A program made the position numbers and the translations under genes. The notes below the pieces were generated by a model. That model searched no databases. It saw nothing but the letters and a program-made list of their open reading frames with translations, and was not told the DNA's origin. This document shows positions 42,060-54,178 of a DNA stretch of 64,000 nucleotides, in pieces (the stretch's first letter is position 1; every line of letters begins with the position of its first letter). The stretch is from Brachionus plicatilis (Eukaryota > Rotifera > Eurotatoria > Ploima > Brachionidae), in contig QEOQ01000508.1 of NCBI GenBank assembly GCA_010279815.1, positions 968,254 to 1,032,253 of the forward strand. Direction: 5' to 3'.

Positions 42060-43060
42060 AGAAAGGCATACAATTATCGTTCACCAATAATATTTTTTTT
42101 ATTCACCAAAATAATAAAGAATATCACCAAAAAAATATAATCTAAGGCGAAACTCGATTACCAAAATTTAACACCTAATTAATGTATTTTGTCGCAAATT
42201 TATTCTTAATTGACACCAAAAAATCAGAATTCCCTGTGCAAATCAAACCACCAATTCAAAATAGGTTTCTAAACCAAATTAATCTTAATTTAACCAAATT
42301 AATTTATACTTCACCAATTCAATTTTTTATTCACCAAAAATATTATAAATAGTATTTTTCGTTATGTTATTTTACCACAAATCCTTAAAAAATCAATTGA
42401 AACTTAATCGATACGATGGCAACAACGGAGATTCAAGATAACACAACCGGTCATTAAACATAAAATAAACAATAACCTAAAATTATATTTTGTCGGCAAT
42501 AAAAATAATCAACAAATCGATCAAACATATGTTGACAACTGGATGACTGTTCACCTTAATTGTGATTGGGATGAATTCGAGGATTACAAAAAGCACGAAC
42601 CTTTACTATATGTCATAGTACCCGATTTAGTCGATTTCAAGAACGGAAAATGTTCATGTAGATGGTACAGCAAGAATAACATTTGCAAGCACTTAATTGG
42701 TATATCAAAAATTCTTAATATTCCTGTATGTGAAATACCACTATCAGCGAAAAATATTCCTATCGGCGAAAAAAGAAAACCTGGAAGACCTGCAAAGGCA
42801 AAACAAGCCTTGATAATTCAGTAATTATTTTTTGGTTTGATTTGTATTATTATTGGTGATAAAAACTATTATTTTGGTTGAAATAAATATTTTTTTGGTT
42901 TAAAACAATTAATAAATTTGGTGAAAAAATAATATTTTTTTGGTGAAATAAAATTGTTTTGGTGAAAAATATATTTATTTGGTTCATTTTTTAATATTTT
43001 TTTGGTGATTTATTTTGGTGAAGAATTTGATAATTATTTGGTGAAGTAGAAATTTAGTGC
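42060..43060. mobile_element. MULE-like element: SWIM-finger ORF between opposing TTCACCAAA / TTTGGTGAA arms
   Basis: Left arm (42090-42350) repeats TTCACCAATAA, TTCACCAAAATAA and ACCAAATTAA many times. Right arm (42830-43050) repeats the complements TTTTTTGGTGAA, TTATTTGGTGAAG and TTTGGTTGAAATAA. Between them is an ORF with a SWIM zinc finger. SWIM fingers are common C-terminal to MULE transposases. Exact termini and target duplication not determined. Confidence 0.6.
42543..42824 (+). CDS. SWIM zinc-finger protein fragment, MULE transposon-derived
   Basis: The frame is open upstream to about 42460 (LKLYFVGNKNNQQIDQTYVD NW, in two pieces) and runs to TAA 42822. The finger is CSCRWYSKNNICKHLIGI (C-x-C-x(n)-C-x-H). 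The tail GEKRKPGRPAKAKQAL is an AT-hook-like GRP motif, a combination frequent at the C-terminus of FLYWCH/MULE proteins. The first ATG is at 42543. There is no catalytic DDE region, so this is an orphan C-terminal part; likely role DNA or protein binding. Confidence 0.65.
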   Translation: MTVHLNCDWDEFEDYKKHEPLLYVIVPDLVDFKNGKCSCRWYSKNNICKHLIGISKILNIPVCEIPLSAKNIPIGEKRKPGRPAKAKQALIIQ

Positions 43061-44123
43061 CATATAGAAAGTGTTCAAGGGAATGAACACCTGTGATAAA
43101 ATCATTACTTAAAAGACTTCAAATAATTCTACTTTAAATTTTCAATGAAAATATGATCCAGTCAACCAATTTTGAATGTAAAATCAATGGGTAATCTGTA
43201 AATTCATAATTATGGAAATTAAGTATCCAATTAGCAAACTCTTTTTGTTAAAAATCTATCTAATTATCTAAATTGCTCAAAAATCTAACTAATTATTTTA
43301 TTTTATTTTATTTTTATATAGATATAATAAGACTCATTTTTATATATAACATTTTAATTTTTTAAATTATTAATAATTTTATTAATGATTCAAAATTTTT
43401 CATTAATGATCATCGTTTTTTTGGATAAATAAATACATTAATAAACGCTCTTTATGAAATTGATAAAGCTAATTTCTTTTTTATGCGAAAATTTATATCG
43501 TATGATTGAAAATTTTTAATGAAATCTAGTAAATTTAAATTTTCAATTAAACTAGAAGTAATAATAATTTGCCTCAAGATTCATTTTAGCTTACTTTTTA
43601 TATAATTGAAATTAATAATTTTAATTTTTTCTTTTTGAAAAATTTATTGAAGCTTTTTGAGTTTTAAGTTCAATTTGATTTTAAACGATAGCAAAGTTTT
43701 TAAACAAAGTAAGTTTATAAATAAAATAAATCATAATTAGATACTTATATTACACTTTACTTTAGTGTTTGTAACACTTATAGAACTGAATAGTATCTCT
43801 TGAATGCTATTTTTTAAATGAATTTAATTTATTTAATTTGTTCGTGATAATTTCTGAAATTTAATTTAAGTAATAGCATAAATTTTCCTCAAATATATTT
43901 GCTTTTTTTTTTTAAATATTTTTACCTTTATAAAAAATAAGAATTTTAAAGTTTTTTTTTAAGCTTTATGTAAGAAATTTAAAACATTTTTGTGAAAAAT
44001 TTTTATTGCATTCTTGAAATCTACTTAAAAATATGTTAAAAATTTTATAATTTAAAATACATTACATAGACAAAATACGACATATAAGTTTTCTAAATTT
44101 CAAGTAACACAAATTCTAAAACT
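43061..44123. other. Intergenic; no gene seen
   Basis: AT-rich, homopolymer-rich DNA, presumably including the 3' UTR of the sulfotransferase gene (minus strand) at its right end. Confidence 0.5.
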
Positions 44124-45110
44124 TTAAAAAGTAAAAGTTAAATTATCATAAATAGAGTATAGTGGCAATCTCTCTGTGTAATCATAGCCAAATTGTCGTA
44201 TATTGGACACAATATCATTCAGCATGTTCCACAATTTACTCGACATTCTTCTTTGCCATTTGAACAATTGTCTCTTGTTAATTTGAATTGGATTCAGATT
44301 AATATCAGTTAAATTTTTGAATAATTTTTTGAAGGGTTTATCAACATTCAAAAATTTCTTTACATCAGCTACAGTTTTATTAGTATTCAAAATTAACTTT
44401 TCGTAAAACACAATTTTACATACATTTTCTCCAAGGAACCTACAGTCCTTAATATAATCATCCATTATTTTATTCCAAGTCGATAGACCCTCTTCGAAAT
44501 TATTCAAAAAATGAATGCGAGAAAAATGAGCTCCTTTTCTGAGCAATGAATCTACAGTGCTAAGAGGATCTCGCACCATTAGAATAAATTTTACATTGGG
44601 AAAAATTTTCTTAATGTACCTGGCATATAAAAATACATCAGGATCTTTGTTACACAGAAAATCAGCTATTTTATCATGTTTTAAAAGTGTTTCCAAGATG
44701 AACGCTGATACTGAATCGTCAATTAAATCACTCGTCATGCCTGCATGCCGCAGTCGTTCGCGCTCAATCTTGGAATGAACCCATTCATGACGTCGATAAA
44801 TTAAATCAGATATAATCTCAGTCTCTCTGCCGCATCTAATCAACGGGTTTTGATTCAGAAATAAGCGCATCAATTCGAGGCCAGAGGCTGGTATACCAGT
44901 TACAAAAATTAATGGAAGTTGGTGGTTGTATGAGTAAGTTCGTTTGATTTTCGGTGCCCTTATTTGACTAGCTCCTATATCAATATTGGTTTCTTCAGTG
45001 ATGTATGGTGCCTGTGGGCAACTGGAATGATTTTCTATGACATAAATCAGCTTAATGAAAACCAAAATGCTCAAAATCCATAGGAATATATTGCTTAAAA
45101 TTTTCAACAT
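44124..45110 (-). CDS. Tyrosylprotein-sulfotransferase-like type II membrane protein, altered P-loop
   Basis: Single open frame, 328 aa. Residues 4-25 are a signal anchor, predicting a Golgi type II protein. Alignment with TPST1/2: [20 protein letters not shown] (66-85) corresponds to [29 protein letters not shown] (91-99) to VRCGEETRI, LCNKDP (152-157) and ILMVRD (176-181) are conserved, and [17 protein letters not shown] matches the later core. TPSTs transfer sulfate from PAPS to tyrosines of secreted proteins. The 5'-phosphosulfate loop PRSGTT is PASGLE here, losing the Arg and both Thr, while the catalytic-base Glu (E96) and the Lys of NKDP (K155) remain. The enzyme may be divergent, of other specificity, or inactive. 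No intron. Confidence 0.8.
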   Translation of the reverse strand: [328 protein letters not shown]

Positions 45111-46785
45111 TGTAAAAAAATTCAGGTCTTATAATCAGACTCTATCATCTAATAAAAGATATTATTCTTGATTTAAAATGATTATTGGTGATAATATTTG
45201 TTTATAAAAAAATTTCTTTATTTTATTATTTTATGTAAATAGAAGAATATTTTTTATATCTATGATAGCATATGCCAATTGAGCAAGAGAGATAGTTGAA
45301 AAAGACTACATTTGGATTATATAATTTAGAAATTTATTAATTTTAAAATAATTTATTTTGTTGTGAGATTGAGGTTTTGAAATTTGCTCAAATTCTCCAA
45401 AACATAGAATATTTATTTTTTAAATTAAAGATACTCTTTAAGACAACTGAAATTATTTCTCGTAAAAAATTGTTTCATCAAATATGCTAATCTTTAAAAA
45501 AAAATTTAAATTCGAAATAATTATTCAACTATAATTATGTTTACCTTGATTAAATATTGCTTGTCAAATGATTAAAGAAATCATCAAAAATAATGATTCA
45601 TATCCGCATTAGAAATTAGATTAATTAATCTTGAAATTTTTAAAAATGAAAATTTTAAAAACATTATATGACCCTTCCAAGAATTAAGGTATACTTTTTT
45701 TCTAAACAGAGAGCTGTATTTAAGACATTTAGTCGATTTAAAGTAATTTCTAAAACTAAGTTAATTAGAAATTAAAACTTCTTCTAACAAAACAAAAATT
45801 GAGAGTTTATCAAATGAAATCCGACCAGTTTTTCAATAACATTATTAAATATAAAAAATAATGATTAATTAGTTTTATTGAATATTTTTTGCCCAATCAA
45901 TGATATCGAATTGAATACACATTCAAAAAATCTTGTTTAAAATAACCCACTTCACAAAAATAAGAAACTATGTACAATTTTTTTAAAAAATTAATTATTT
46001 ATATTAATTAAACAAGAAATCAATAGAACCAGTGGAAAATTCAATTTATAATATTTTAAACAATTTATATTTTTAAATTAAATTCTAATTATAGAAATGA
46101 ATTCATCATTTACTCTTGTAATCTGAAGCTATTCATCTTAATGATTAATTTTTTAATTCATTATACTGTTTACGTATACAACAAGAAAACACAGTCTAAA
46201 AAATTATTAATATTTTTCACTAATTTGATTTTTAACAGTGATTAAAATTTTTAGCTTATTTTGTCATGTTGCACATTTTTCAGTTTTTTCGATTGTTTTA
46301 TTTTTAATTCAATTTCAATTTCAGTTTTAAATTAGAAAAAAAATATTTTTCATAAAATCATTTAAAAAAGTAAAACATTGAAACATTTAAATTAAATTTT
46401 TTGAATTTTTTTACAAATCTGTAAATATCAAATTTCTATTATTGAATATTGAATGCTTGAATTTCTTGAGTCATAATTTCAATTTTAAATTATCAGGTAA
46501 ATTATGAAAAAAAAGAATGTTGTAAGCAAAAGACAACATTCTTTCCAGTATTCGATGCTGAAATGCATTTTAACCATATTTTACTAAAAAAATGTTGATT
46601 TCATTAAAGTTATTAACTTCAAATTTAACTTAAAATAATTTAAATTTGGAAAAATAGTAACTTAAAGCTGGTTTAATAATTGCCTCTTTTGAAAAATAGC
46701 ACAAGAGAGTGGAGCAGTAATCAAAATAAGGCAAAATAAACTAATGAGATATTACAAACAAGTTTTGAAAAGTTCAGATTTTGAT
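45111..46785. other. Intergenic; one hairpin, no gene
   Basis: AT-rich DNA without coding signal. At 46512-46544 a perfect 12-bp stem (AAAGAATGTTGT / ACAACATTCTTT, 9-nt loop) stands out; it could be a transcription-termination-like or structured element, or chance. Confidence 0.45.
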
Positions 46786-46789
46786 CAAT

Positions 46790-47430
46790 TTTGAAACCTA
46801 AAATGGTGGCCAAAAAAAATTTTTCAAAACACTGTCCAAGTCCTTATCAGACTAATCTTGGTGCTATCAGCGAACATTTTTATATCAAATTTACTAAGGA
46901 GATAAGGAAAATAATTAATAAAAATCAGAAAAAGAAGAGGATTCTAGTACAGAGCCCTGTGACACCCCCAACTTAAGAGCAGTAGGTTTAGAATTTTCGT
47001 TACCTAGACGTACTATTTGTGATCTATGGCTAAAATAGTTGTAAAGCACATTTAATGAATTATTGTCGAATCCATAATGAAACAGTTTTAAAAGAAGAAG
47101 ATTAGAATCGATCGCATAAAAAACTTTTCTAAAGTCAATAAAAAGTGATAAGATTTTGAGCTTCTTTTATTTGTCTTGGTTTAACTCACATATATTCATG
47201 AAATGCAGTCTGACAAGAATCACCAGGATCTAAATCCATCGTACCCATTAAAAAAGATTTTAAAAGATTCAAAATAGCTTGAGATTTGAGCCAAAAGATT
47301 TTCAAGCATTTTTGCAATTGGAGAGAGAACCAATATAGCCCTTAATTTATTTATGTCTGGTTTATTTCCTTTGTTTTTAAATAAAAAAATAACAATTGCT
47401 AATTTCCAGTCATCTATAATACATTTACCG
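46790..47430 (-). pseudogene. LINE reverse transcriptase relic
   Basis: Read on the minus strand from 47430: DDWKLAIVIFLFKNKGNKPD, INKLRAILVLSPIAKMLEN, then (shifted) FYAIDSNLLLLKLFHYGFDN, RSQIVRLGNENSKPTALKLG, VSQGSVL, LLFLIFINYFPYLLSKFDIK and MFADSTKISLI. These are successive RT blocks including QGSVL and FAD(D to S). Stops and frameshifts throughout; the FADD motif is broken. Confidence 0.8.
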
Positions 47431-47635
47431 TATTTGATTCAATTGAAGTAACCACTAATAGAAAAAACTTGCTAGTATTTAAGTCGGAAATTTTCCTTTA
47501 TTTGAGTTGTTTTTCTCAAAAAAATGTGTGTCGATTAAAAGAAAATTCACCAGTCATTTGTCATGTAAAACATGCATTTTTTTTTTCTAAAAGAAGAAAA
47601 AATTGGAATAAATCTCTTTTATTTGAGTAAACCTT

Positions 47636-48156
47636 TGATTTTCGAAAGGGTAATATGTAACCAAACATTGGTCACATATTTTATTTAACATTTAATGTAT
47701 ATTTAATCTCTTTTAAAATAATTTTCAAACTTGTTAAATTAAATTAAATTTTATTTAACAAGTTTGAAAATTATTTATTTAAGATAAATTTATTTGACAA
47801 TTTATTTGCATAATAAAAGTTTAAACATCAAAAACAATAAGAATAAAAAATCTTTCAAAATATTAAGTCAAAGCCAAAAATGAATATTACAGCATGGATT
47901 AGATAAACAAGAAACCATCAGAAGTATAATTAGACACTGTTGAATTTAAAAATTTGCTGTATGAAAATCAGCTATTTGAAAAACAAAAATAAAGCTTAAA
48001 ACTGATTATTTTGATTTTTTTTATTTAGAATTTATTTGGTTACTTATTTTTTTGTTTGGTCACATATTTTTTTCTTTTATCACGAAATAAACATTTTGTT
48101 CACTAAAAATTTTTGTTTTTAAACTTCTGGTCACATACTACTCCTTCGAAAATCAG
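47636..48156. mobile_element. MITE with TGATTTTCGAA termini, about 520 bp
   Basis: Left TGATTTTCGAAAGGGTAATA then TGTAACCAAACATTGG pairs with the inverted right end CTGATTTTCGAAGGAGTAGT then ATGTGACCAGAAG. Subterminal GGTCACATA modules recur (47671, 48056, 48129, 48189). An inner palindrome TTTTCAAACTTGTTAAAT / ATTTAACAAGTTTGAAAA lies at about 47722-47780. No ORF. Confidence 0.65.
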
Positions 48157-48620
48157 TTGTCCAGTCTTGTTTTAAGTGAGAGGTACTGGTCACATAATAT
48201 GAGGCCAAATGGTCACCAATCACTATAGGCTTACCATTCATTTGAAAAAAATGCCATTTAATTTATCTTGTTATTCAGCTAAAAATGATTTTTTTTTAAT
48301 AAAAGTGAATTTGAGATTATTTGAAAGGTTATTGGGCTATTATAAATAACCCAAAAATTTTAGTTAAATGCTAAATAGTCAGTTTAAAAAATAATTGATA
48401 TTCATAGAAAAACGGAACTTGGAATAAAAACAGTTATTTTCTATCTCAATTTTTTGAACATTTTAGGTTTTTTTTTAATTCAAAATTTCGAATTAAACAG
48501 CATGTAAAAATGAATTATTTTTATAAGCAAGTTATTGTAACTTTTTTTAAATTTGTATATTTTATTAAACTAGAAAAAGAAATAAAAAATATTCTAAAAA
48601 ACTCAGTGCACTCTCAAATC

Positions 48621-51600
48621 TTATAAATCCATATGAATTTGATGCTTCAAATTCAATTTGTTGTTTGCATTTTTTGTATCTGTAGCATCACCCTCAAACT
48701 TGGAAGTGTCTAATAGTTGTGTTTGCTCGGTATCTGAAATATGACTAGGCTCACCAGTGTAATGAGTTGGAAAAATTATGGCAGGTTGAATGGCATATGC
48801 AACAATGTCCCTTTTCGGAAAAAAAGAAGTCCAGTATTCATTTGGCTGTTTATCAAACATAATTGGCAAATATTCATCTACTGGTAACAATTTTTTTAAA
48901 GGCTCATTTGCTAACAATTTTTGAGAACCACTCAAACTCAAAGCATATGCTACAGTCCAATGAGAGTATGCTGGTTGAATCAAGCCGAAATTTTTGTATG
49001 GCACAATATCTAAATTCCACTCTTCTTCTTGTACCTTCATAATTTTTCGTCCCAAATACCTTAAATTAGATTTAAAAAAGCCTTATTTAAGATTAATAAA
49101 CTAACAATAGATCCCAAGATAATCTCGCTTGACTAATAGATTTCATTAAATTTACTAAAATACTTTTGAAGTTAAGAACAAATTTTGCATCATCTTCAAG
49201 TATGATTATTTTGTGGTAATTATTGGTAATCATCTAAAAAAAAATTATTATTCTTTAAAAAAATATGCAGATGGTTTCAAACCTCTTGCCATATAAAATA
49301 ATGGCTCAGAAAGCATCCAATTTCGCCAAAGTTAAGAGGTCTATCGTTATATGGATCTTTGTAGTTAGGCAAACTTTTAATTCCTAGCTTATTCAAATAT
49401 TCTTCATCAATTAAGCGTCCATCTATAGCTTTCATAGTTTTGTAAATAATTCCAAGATCATCAAGTGCTGACTCTATTCTTTCACGTCTATCTGGACGTC
49501 TCTCCAAATTTATTACATATATTTCATCAAAGCCCAATTTTGTCTTCTCTATTTTTGGTATCATATCATAATCGATGTTTTTGCTAATTTTTAATGGTTT
49601 GTTATAAGTTTTGTTAGGACCTTTGAGTAAATGGTCGATTTTTAAATGTATAAAAGCTTGATTTCTATCTTGGATTAAATCCGGAATGTATCCATAATTA
49701 TCTCTATTACAAACAAACATTGATAGACCAATAAGTTTAGCTAATTCGCTGATTCCCTCATCATCGTTCAATTGCTCCAAATTTTTTTGAAAATATTGGT
49801 TCAATTTTGGGTTCTTTAAATCTATCAGAAATGATTCCTTGACAGTATTAACTTTAAAGCATCCAATTTTGTTTCGATTGTAAATTAAAGAATACAATTT
49901 TTGTGCTGAATCTTCATCGTGAGATTTTATGGAAAAAGTCGAATATTGAGTCTCACTTGAAGTCAATAAAGGAGCGGCGATAGCTCTAGATTTTTATTTT
50001 TTTTAAATAAAATTTAAAAATTTTTAAAAAAAATACTTTTTTTTTCTTGCTAAAATTTCGATGACATCCGGATTAGTCAAAATTGTATCTCCATTCAAAA
50101 ATAAAATGTAATCGAATTTCTTATCAATGGCATATGCAAGTGCTCTGATTTTTTTGTTGTTTGAAAAATAAGCAATGCCAAGTTCAGGCTTAATGAATTT
50201 AAATTTAATAATTGTTTTAGATTAAATCAAATAGAAATCAAAACACTAGAAATTTAAAAGAAAAAAATTAATTATTATGTTCCTATTAACCGAAGAAATT
50301 GTTAAAACTATTTTTTTATTTTTTTATTAAAACTATTTTTTTATTATTTTATTAAAACTATATTTTTATTACTGTAAGACCACATTTGGAATATGCTGTA
50401 CAAGCGTGGTGTCCTTACAATAGCAAGGATATCAAGTGTCTTGAAATGGTACAAAGAAGGGTCACGAAGTCAATACATCAACTCAGACATATGACATATG
50501 AGGAGAGACTAAGAAAATTAAGGCTGCAAAAACTGTCTGTAAGGAGAGAAAGAGGAGACATGATAAAGATGTTCAAATTCGTCAGGGGCTACAATAAAGT
50601 AAACTGGTTTCATCCAAACATGCCTGCTAACTCACTCTCGCAGACTGGACCGGCTGGGTCAATTAGAGGGGGTCCACATCGTTTAAGACAGCAACGAACA
50701 AATTGTAGAAAAAGAGAAAACTTTTTCACAAATAGAGTGGTGAAAGGATGGAACAAACTGCCAACACAAATATGTGAATCCAGAACAGTTAATGGTTTTA
50801 AAAACAAGTTTGACAAAGCGCAAACAATATAAGCTACCATAGCTTGGAGTCTACTGTCTCTAAGCTTCGTAACTGACCAAACGAGGGTCATTTACTGTAG
50901 TTACTCTTTATTATTATTATTATAAAAAAACGAGTAAAATTAAAGTCCAATCAGTTTAGCCTTGAAATTCTTGAAAATATCGGAAATTTCAAATTTTTGT
51001 TTTGAATTTTTGAAAATTCCAACATAAATTTTTAAACACATAAAATAAAATAAGAGCTTAATTTTTAAGTAAAATATATTTTTAAAATTAGTTCTCTAAG
51101 TGGACAATGCTTTTCAAAAAAAAATATTATCATCATTAAAAAAGTTAGTATTTAAAAAATCAAGGTTTTTCTAAAGCTCAACTTTTCAAGGCTAAATGGC
51201 TCAAGCTAAAAAAAAATAGGAACTTCTTTTTAAAATAAAAAGTTGTCTTTGTAAAATAAGATTATTAGGAAGCTTTCTTACTTGTAATTGCTGTTTGAAA
51301 TAAGAACTTAATACACAAATTTAACATCAGAATTTACTCGATCTGTTTAAATTCATCATATTATTAAATATGGAATTTTCCAAAAAATCATTCAAAAAAG
51401 AATGAATTCGAACACTTAAAGATTTGATATTTAATTTTCACTAACGATCATTTATTAAAGTCAATTTGGATATTGTAAATTTTCAAAAAATATCGTTCAA
51501 TTTTTAAATATTAAAATATTATATTAATTTAATTTAAAACTAAATTTTCGAAAATTGTCTTATTATTTGAATCTTAATTTTCAAGGGGAATAGAACAAAA

Positions 51601-52185
51601 TTATTGATCAGATTGAAAAAATTGAAACATTCCAATTTTTCAATGCAATATCGAATTTGTTTACATTTATTCAAAACATTCATCTACTAAATTTAGATAA
51701 TACTATAAATTTATTAAATTTTTTAATTACATGATTTTGTTTTGTTTTCTCATCATTATTGGTATCAATCATTAAGATAGTACCAAATAATAGTCGAGTT
51801 TTTGAGAGCCAATTTGTGAAAATTTCGTAGCTGTTATCCAAGCATCTATCAAATATAAGCCTAAAAATCATAATAAAAATTCAAATTCAAGCACACTTAA
51901 AACTTTTTATACAGACCATAAATCACACTTTTTATCTGCATTAGGGCATTTAATTTCTTCCAAAGTTGCCAAAAAAGTTGGTAAAGAATGAGCGTTATCT
52001 TTGATAGTTACTGCAAGCAAAAAACGTGAATTTTGAAGAGTTGCGTCTAATTCATCGTTTAAAACAAGGGTGCCATTAGGTTCAATTATTACTTTTTTAA
52101 ATAGCGGAATCTTGTTGCATTTAATATTAAGTATTGTTATTAAAATATATGTTAAATATAAGAGATTTTTTAGCGATAATCTCAT
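48621..52185 (-). CDS. COLGALT1: Procollagen galactosyltransferase (COLGALT / GLT25D), 6 coding exons
   Basis: Exons (minus order) 52185-51917, 51860-51731, 50188-50037, 49985-49283, 49233-49106 and 49059-48621 join in frame to 606 aa (human COLGALT1 622). An N-terminal hydrophobic segment (LLYLTYILITILNIKC) is a signal sequence. The N-terminal GT domain has LLAVTIKDNAHSLPTFLATL and DYILFLNGDTILTNP; the GT25 domain has GFDEIYVINLERRPDRRERI, AIDGR, GEIGCFLSHYFIWQE, IIILEDDAKF, LLYLGRK, LPVDEYLPIMFDK and FPTHYTGEPSHISDTE. The family adds galactose to hydroxylysine of collagen in the ER. The first DxD is NGD here (family DVD), so the N-terminal catalytic site is altered; EDD is intact. The C-terminus HMDL is not a standard KDEL/RDEL signal. 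The 1.5-kb intron 2 contains a LINE tail on the other strand. A poly(A) signal AATAAA occurs at 48566-48561 (minus). Confidence 0.9.
50386..50835 (+). pseudogene. 5'-truncated LINE, intact C-terminal ORF, in COLGALT intron
   Basis: 148 open codons: MEYAVQAWCPYNSKDIKCLE, MVQRRVTKSIHQLRHMTYEE, RRERGDMIKMFKFVRG and NFFTNRVVKGWNKLPTQI, the standard LINE C-terminal module. Upstream TTTTATTACTG would continue the RT but is absent. The 3' end after TAA ends in TTATTATTATTATTAT (about 50909-50923), a microsatellite tail, so this is a recent truncated insertion antisense to the host gene. Confidence 0.78.
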
Positions 52186-53604
52186 TTTATCTAAAATAAT
52201 TTAAGATTTTTTCTTATTAGATTCAAACCAAAAATGCTGAAAATAGATATATTCATAAATAAATATTCTTGGCTACTAGAATATAAAATAAATATTACTA
52301 AATTTATTCTTAATGGTGCCAAGTTCATTTATTGACCCGCATAAAATCAGATGGATTTATTGATATTTTATTCAAAAACGAATAAGATTTTTAATCAAAA
52401 TAGATATTTTTTTGATGCATAAAGTTTAATGATATGTTATTAGTATAAACTGAATGATAATTCTAATTTTTATGATAATTCATTAAGCTCCTTTAAAATT
52501 TTAAAGTAAAAAAAATTTTTATTTATTTAATCCGCGAAGCTGTGGATGTTTTTTCTCTTTTATCTCCTAAGAACTTCTTTACCAAAATACCATTTGAAAA
52601 AAATTATAATGCCTTGTTTTATTTTATTACATCTAGTATCGATTGATAAATTTTTGTACACTGATTTCAAAAAGAACTCAAGCATATTAATAATCTAATT
52701 TCAATAAATAAATAAAAAATAGATAAGGTAGATATTACGGTAGCGTGACTGGCACAGGATAAATTAATATTAGGCTACAAAATTCGCTTTATAATAAATG
52801 TTAATATATAAAGGATATATTTTCTACAAATATATACATTTATTCTTTATTTTATTTTATTTATTTGAAAAATAATTTAGGAGTTGGACTCTAGGGCAGT
52901 TTCGAGCGGTTTAATTCCTCTTTTCAGCCCTCTTATTAGTAAATTTTTTATTAGAAAAGTTGGGGTGTTTTTGATTAAAATTTTTCAAATACACTAAATA
53001 TTTATTCTTTATTTTCGCAAAACTAATATACAATTTGAGAGCATATATCTTCATTGTTTATATGACGATTACCATGTAATAGGAATGGTAATAGGAAGTT
53101 CCTATTTCGGAATTGGGAAATTGATTTATTTCCAAATTTGATTCAACTATTTAATTGCTCTCTTAAAATTAAATTGCAGATTCAAAATTATTTTTTTTAT
53201 TTGCAAAATTAATCCAATAAACTATAATGATATCGAAAAAAATAATCTTTATCATAAAAATGATCAATAAGATTTTGGACCAGATTTTAGAGTATAATAT
53301 TAAATGAAATTTGAAAATTGAAAATAAAAAAAGCATTTATTTGATATTAAATTTTATAACTTTAAACAAGTCTATTGAATTGTAGAATTATTTGATTTTA
53401 TAAATACTTTTTTTTAATTTTTTTGATATTCATTAATAATTTTCTGATACTCAATATTAATTTTTATGTACTCATATTTTTTCTTTTATAATAATTTTAT
53501 CAAAAAATAAATAATCAAATCATTGTTTTTTTACTACCAAATAATCATATTATTTTTCTTTATATCTAATTTATGTTTTTTTTTTTTTAAATAATAAAGA
53601 TTAT
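52186..53604. other. Intergenic; retroposon-end repeat at 52873-52945
   Basis: AT-rich DNA upstream of COLGALT. At 52855-52945 the repeat TTTATTTTATTTATTTGAAA followed by GGAGTTGGACTCTAGGGCAG, TTTCGAGCGG and CCTCTTTTCAG is a family member also found at 35405 (inverted) and 14108. No gene is visible elsewhere. Confidence 0.5.
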
Positions 53605-53640
53605 AGTTGTTCGGGTGGTATAGCCGTAGGTGAGAGCTCG

Positions 53641-54138
53641 ATGGATCGCCCAAATCCTGTTTATTCAAAAATATCGTTGTCGTCTCGGTCTCGTCTGTCT
53701 AACAACAATTACCCGTCTAGTCTGATAAATCAATCGATACCATATCTTACCTCAACTACTGCCTTGCCGCACAACGTAAATTCTGAACTTAAGTGCATCT
53801 ACACCAATGCCACCTCGCTCAGATGCAACATTAAGCGAGCAGATCTCGAGCTTAGAGCTAAAGAGGTCGATGTCATATTCGTCACAGAGACTTGGTTTAA
53901 AGACACATCAACCGTCTCTTTCGACTTCTTTAAGCATTTTAGGCGAGATCGTGGTAGTCAAGGTGGCGGGGTCATTATTTACGTCAAAGACTCGCTGCTA
54001 TCATCAGAGATTAGCGATAGCATCCTACGTCGCACTCTTGTTCCCCTGACTGGTAATGTTGAGCAAGTTTGGTGTGAAATAAAATGCTCGCACGTTAGAA
54101 GACAAGGTAAAATACACCGACAATGCTGCGGCTATTAA
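53641..54138 (+). pseudogene. LINE apurinic-type endonuclease, N-terminal half (broken)
   Basis: ATG 53641 gives a Ser-rich leader, then LKCIYTNATSLRCNIKRADL (family NARSL), EVDVIFVTETWF (catalytic Glu) and GGGVIIYVKDSLLSS. After EQVWCEIKC the frame is lost and ends at TAA 54136-54138. The expected YRPP segment is absent, so a short deletion plus frameshift separates this from the rest of the endonuclease in the next frame. Confidence 0.75.
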
Positions 54139-54178
54139 CAGATCGATTGCAGTAGCAGCTAGGGCAGTAGAGAATGGT

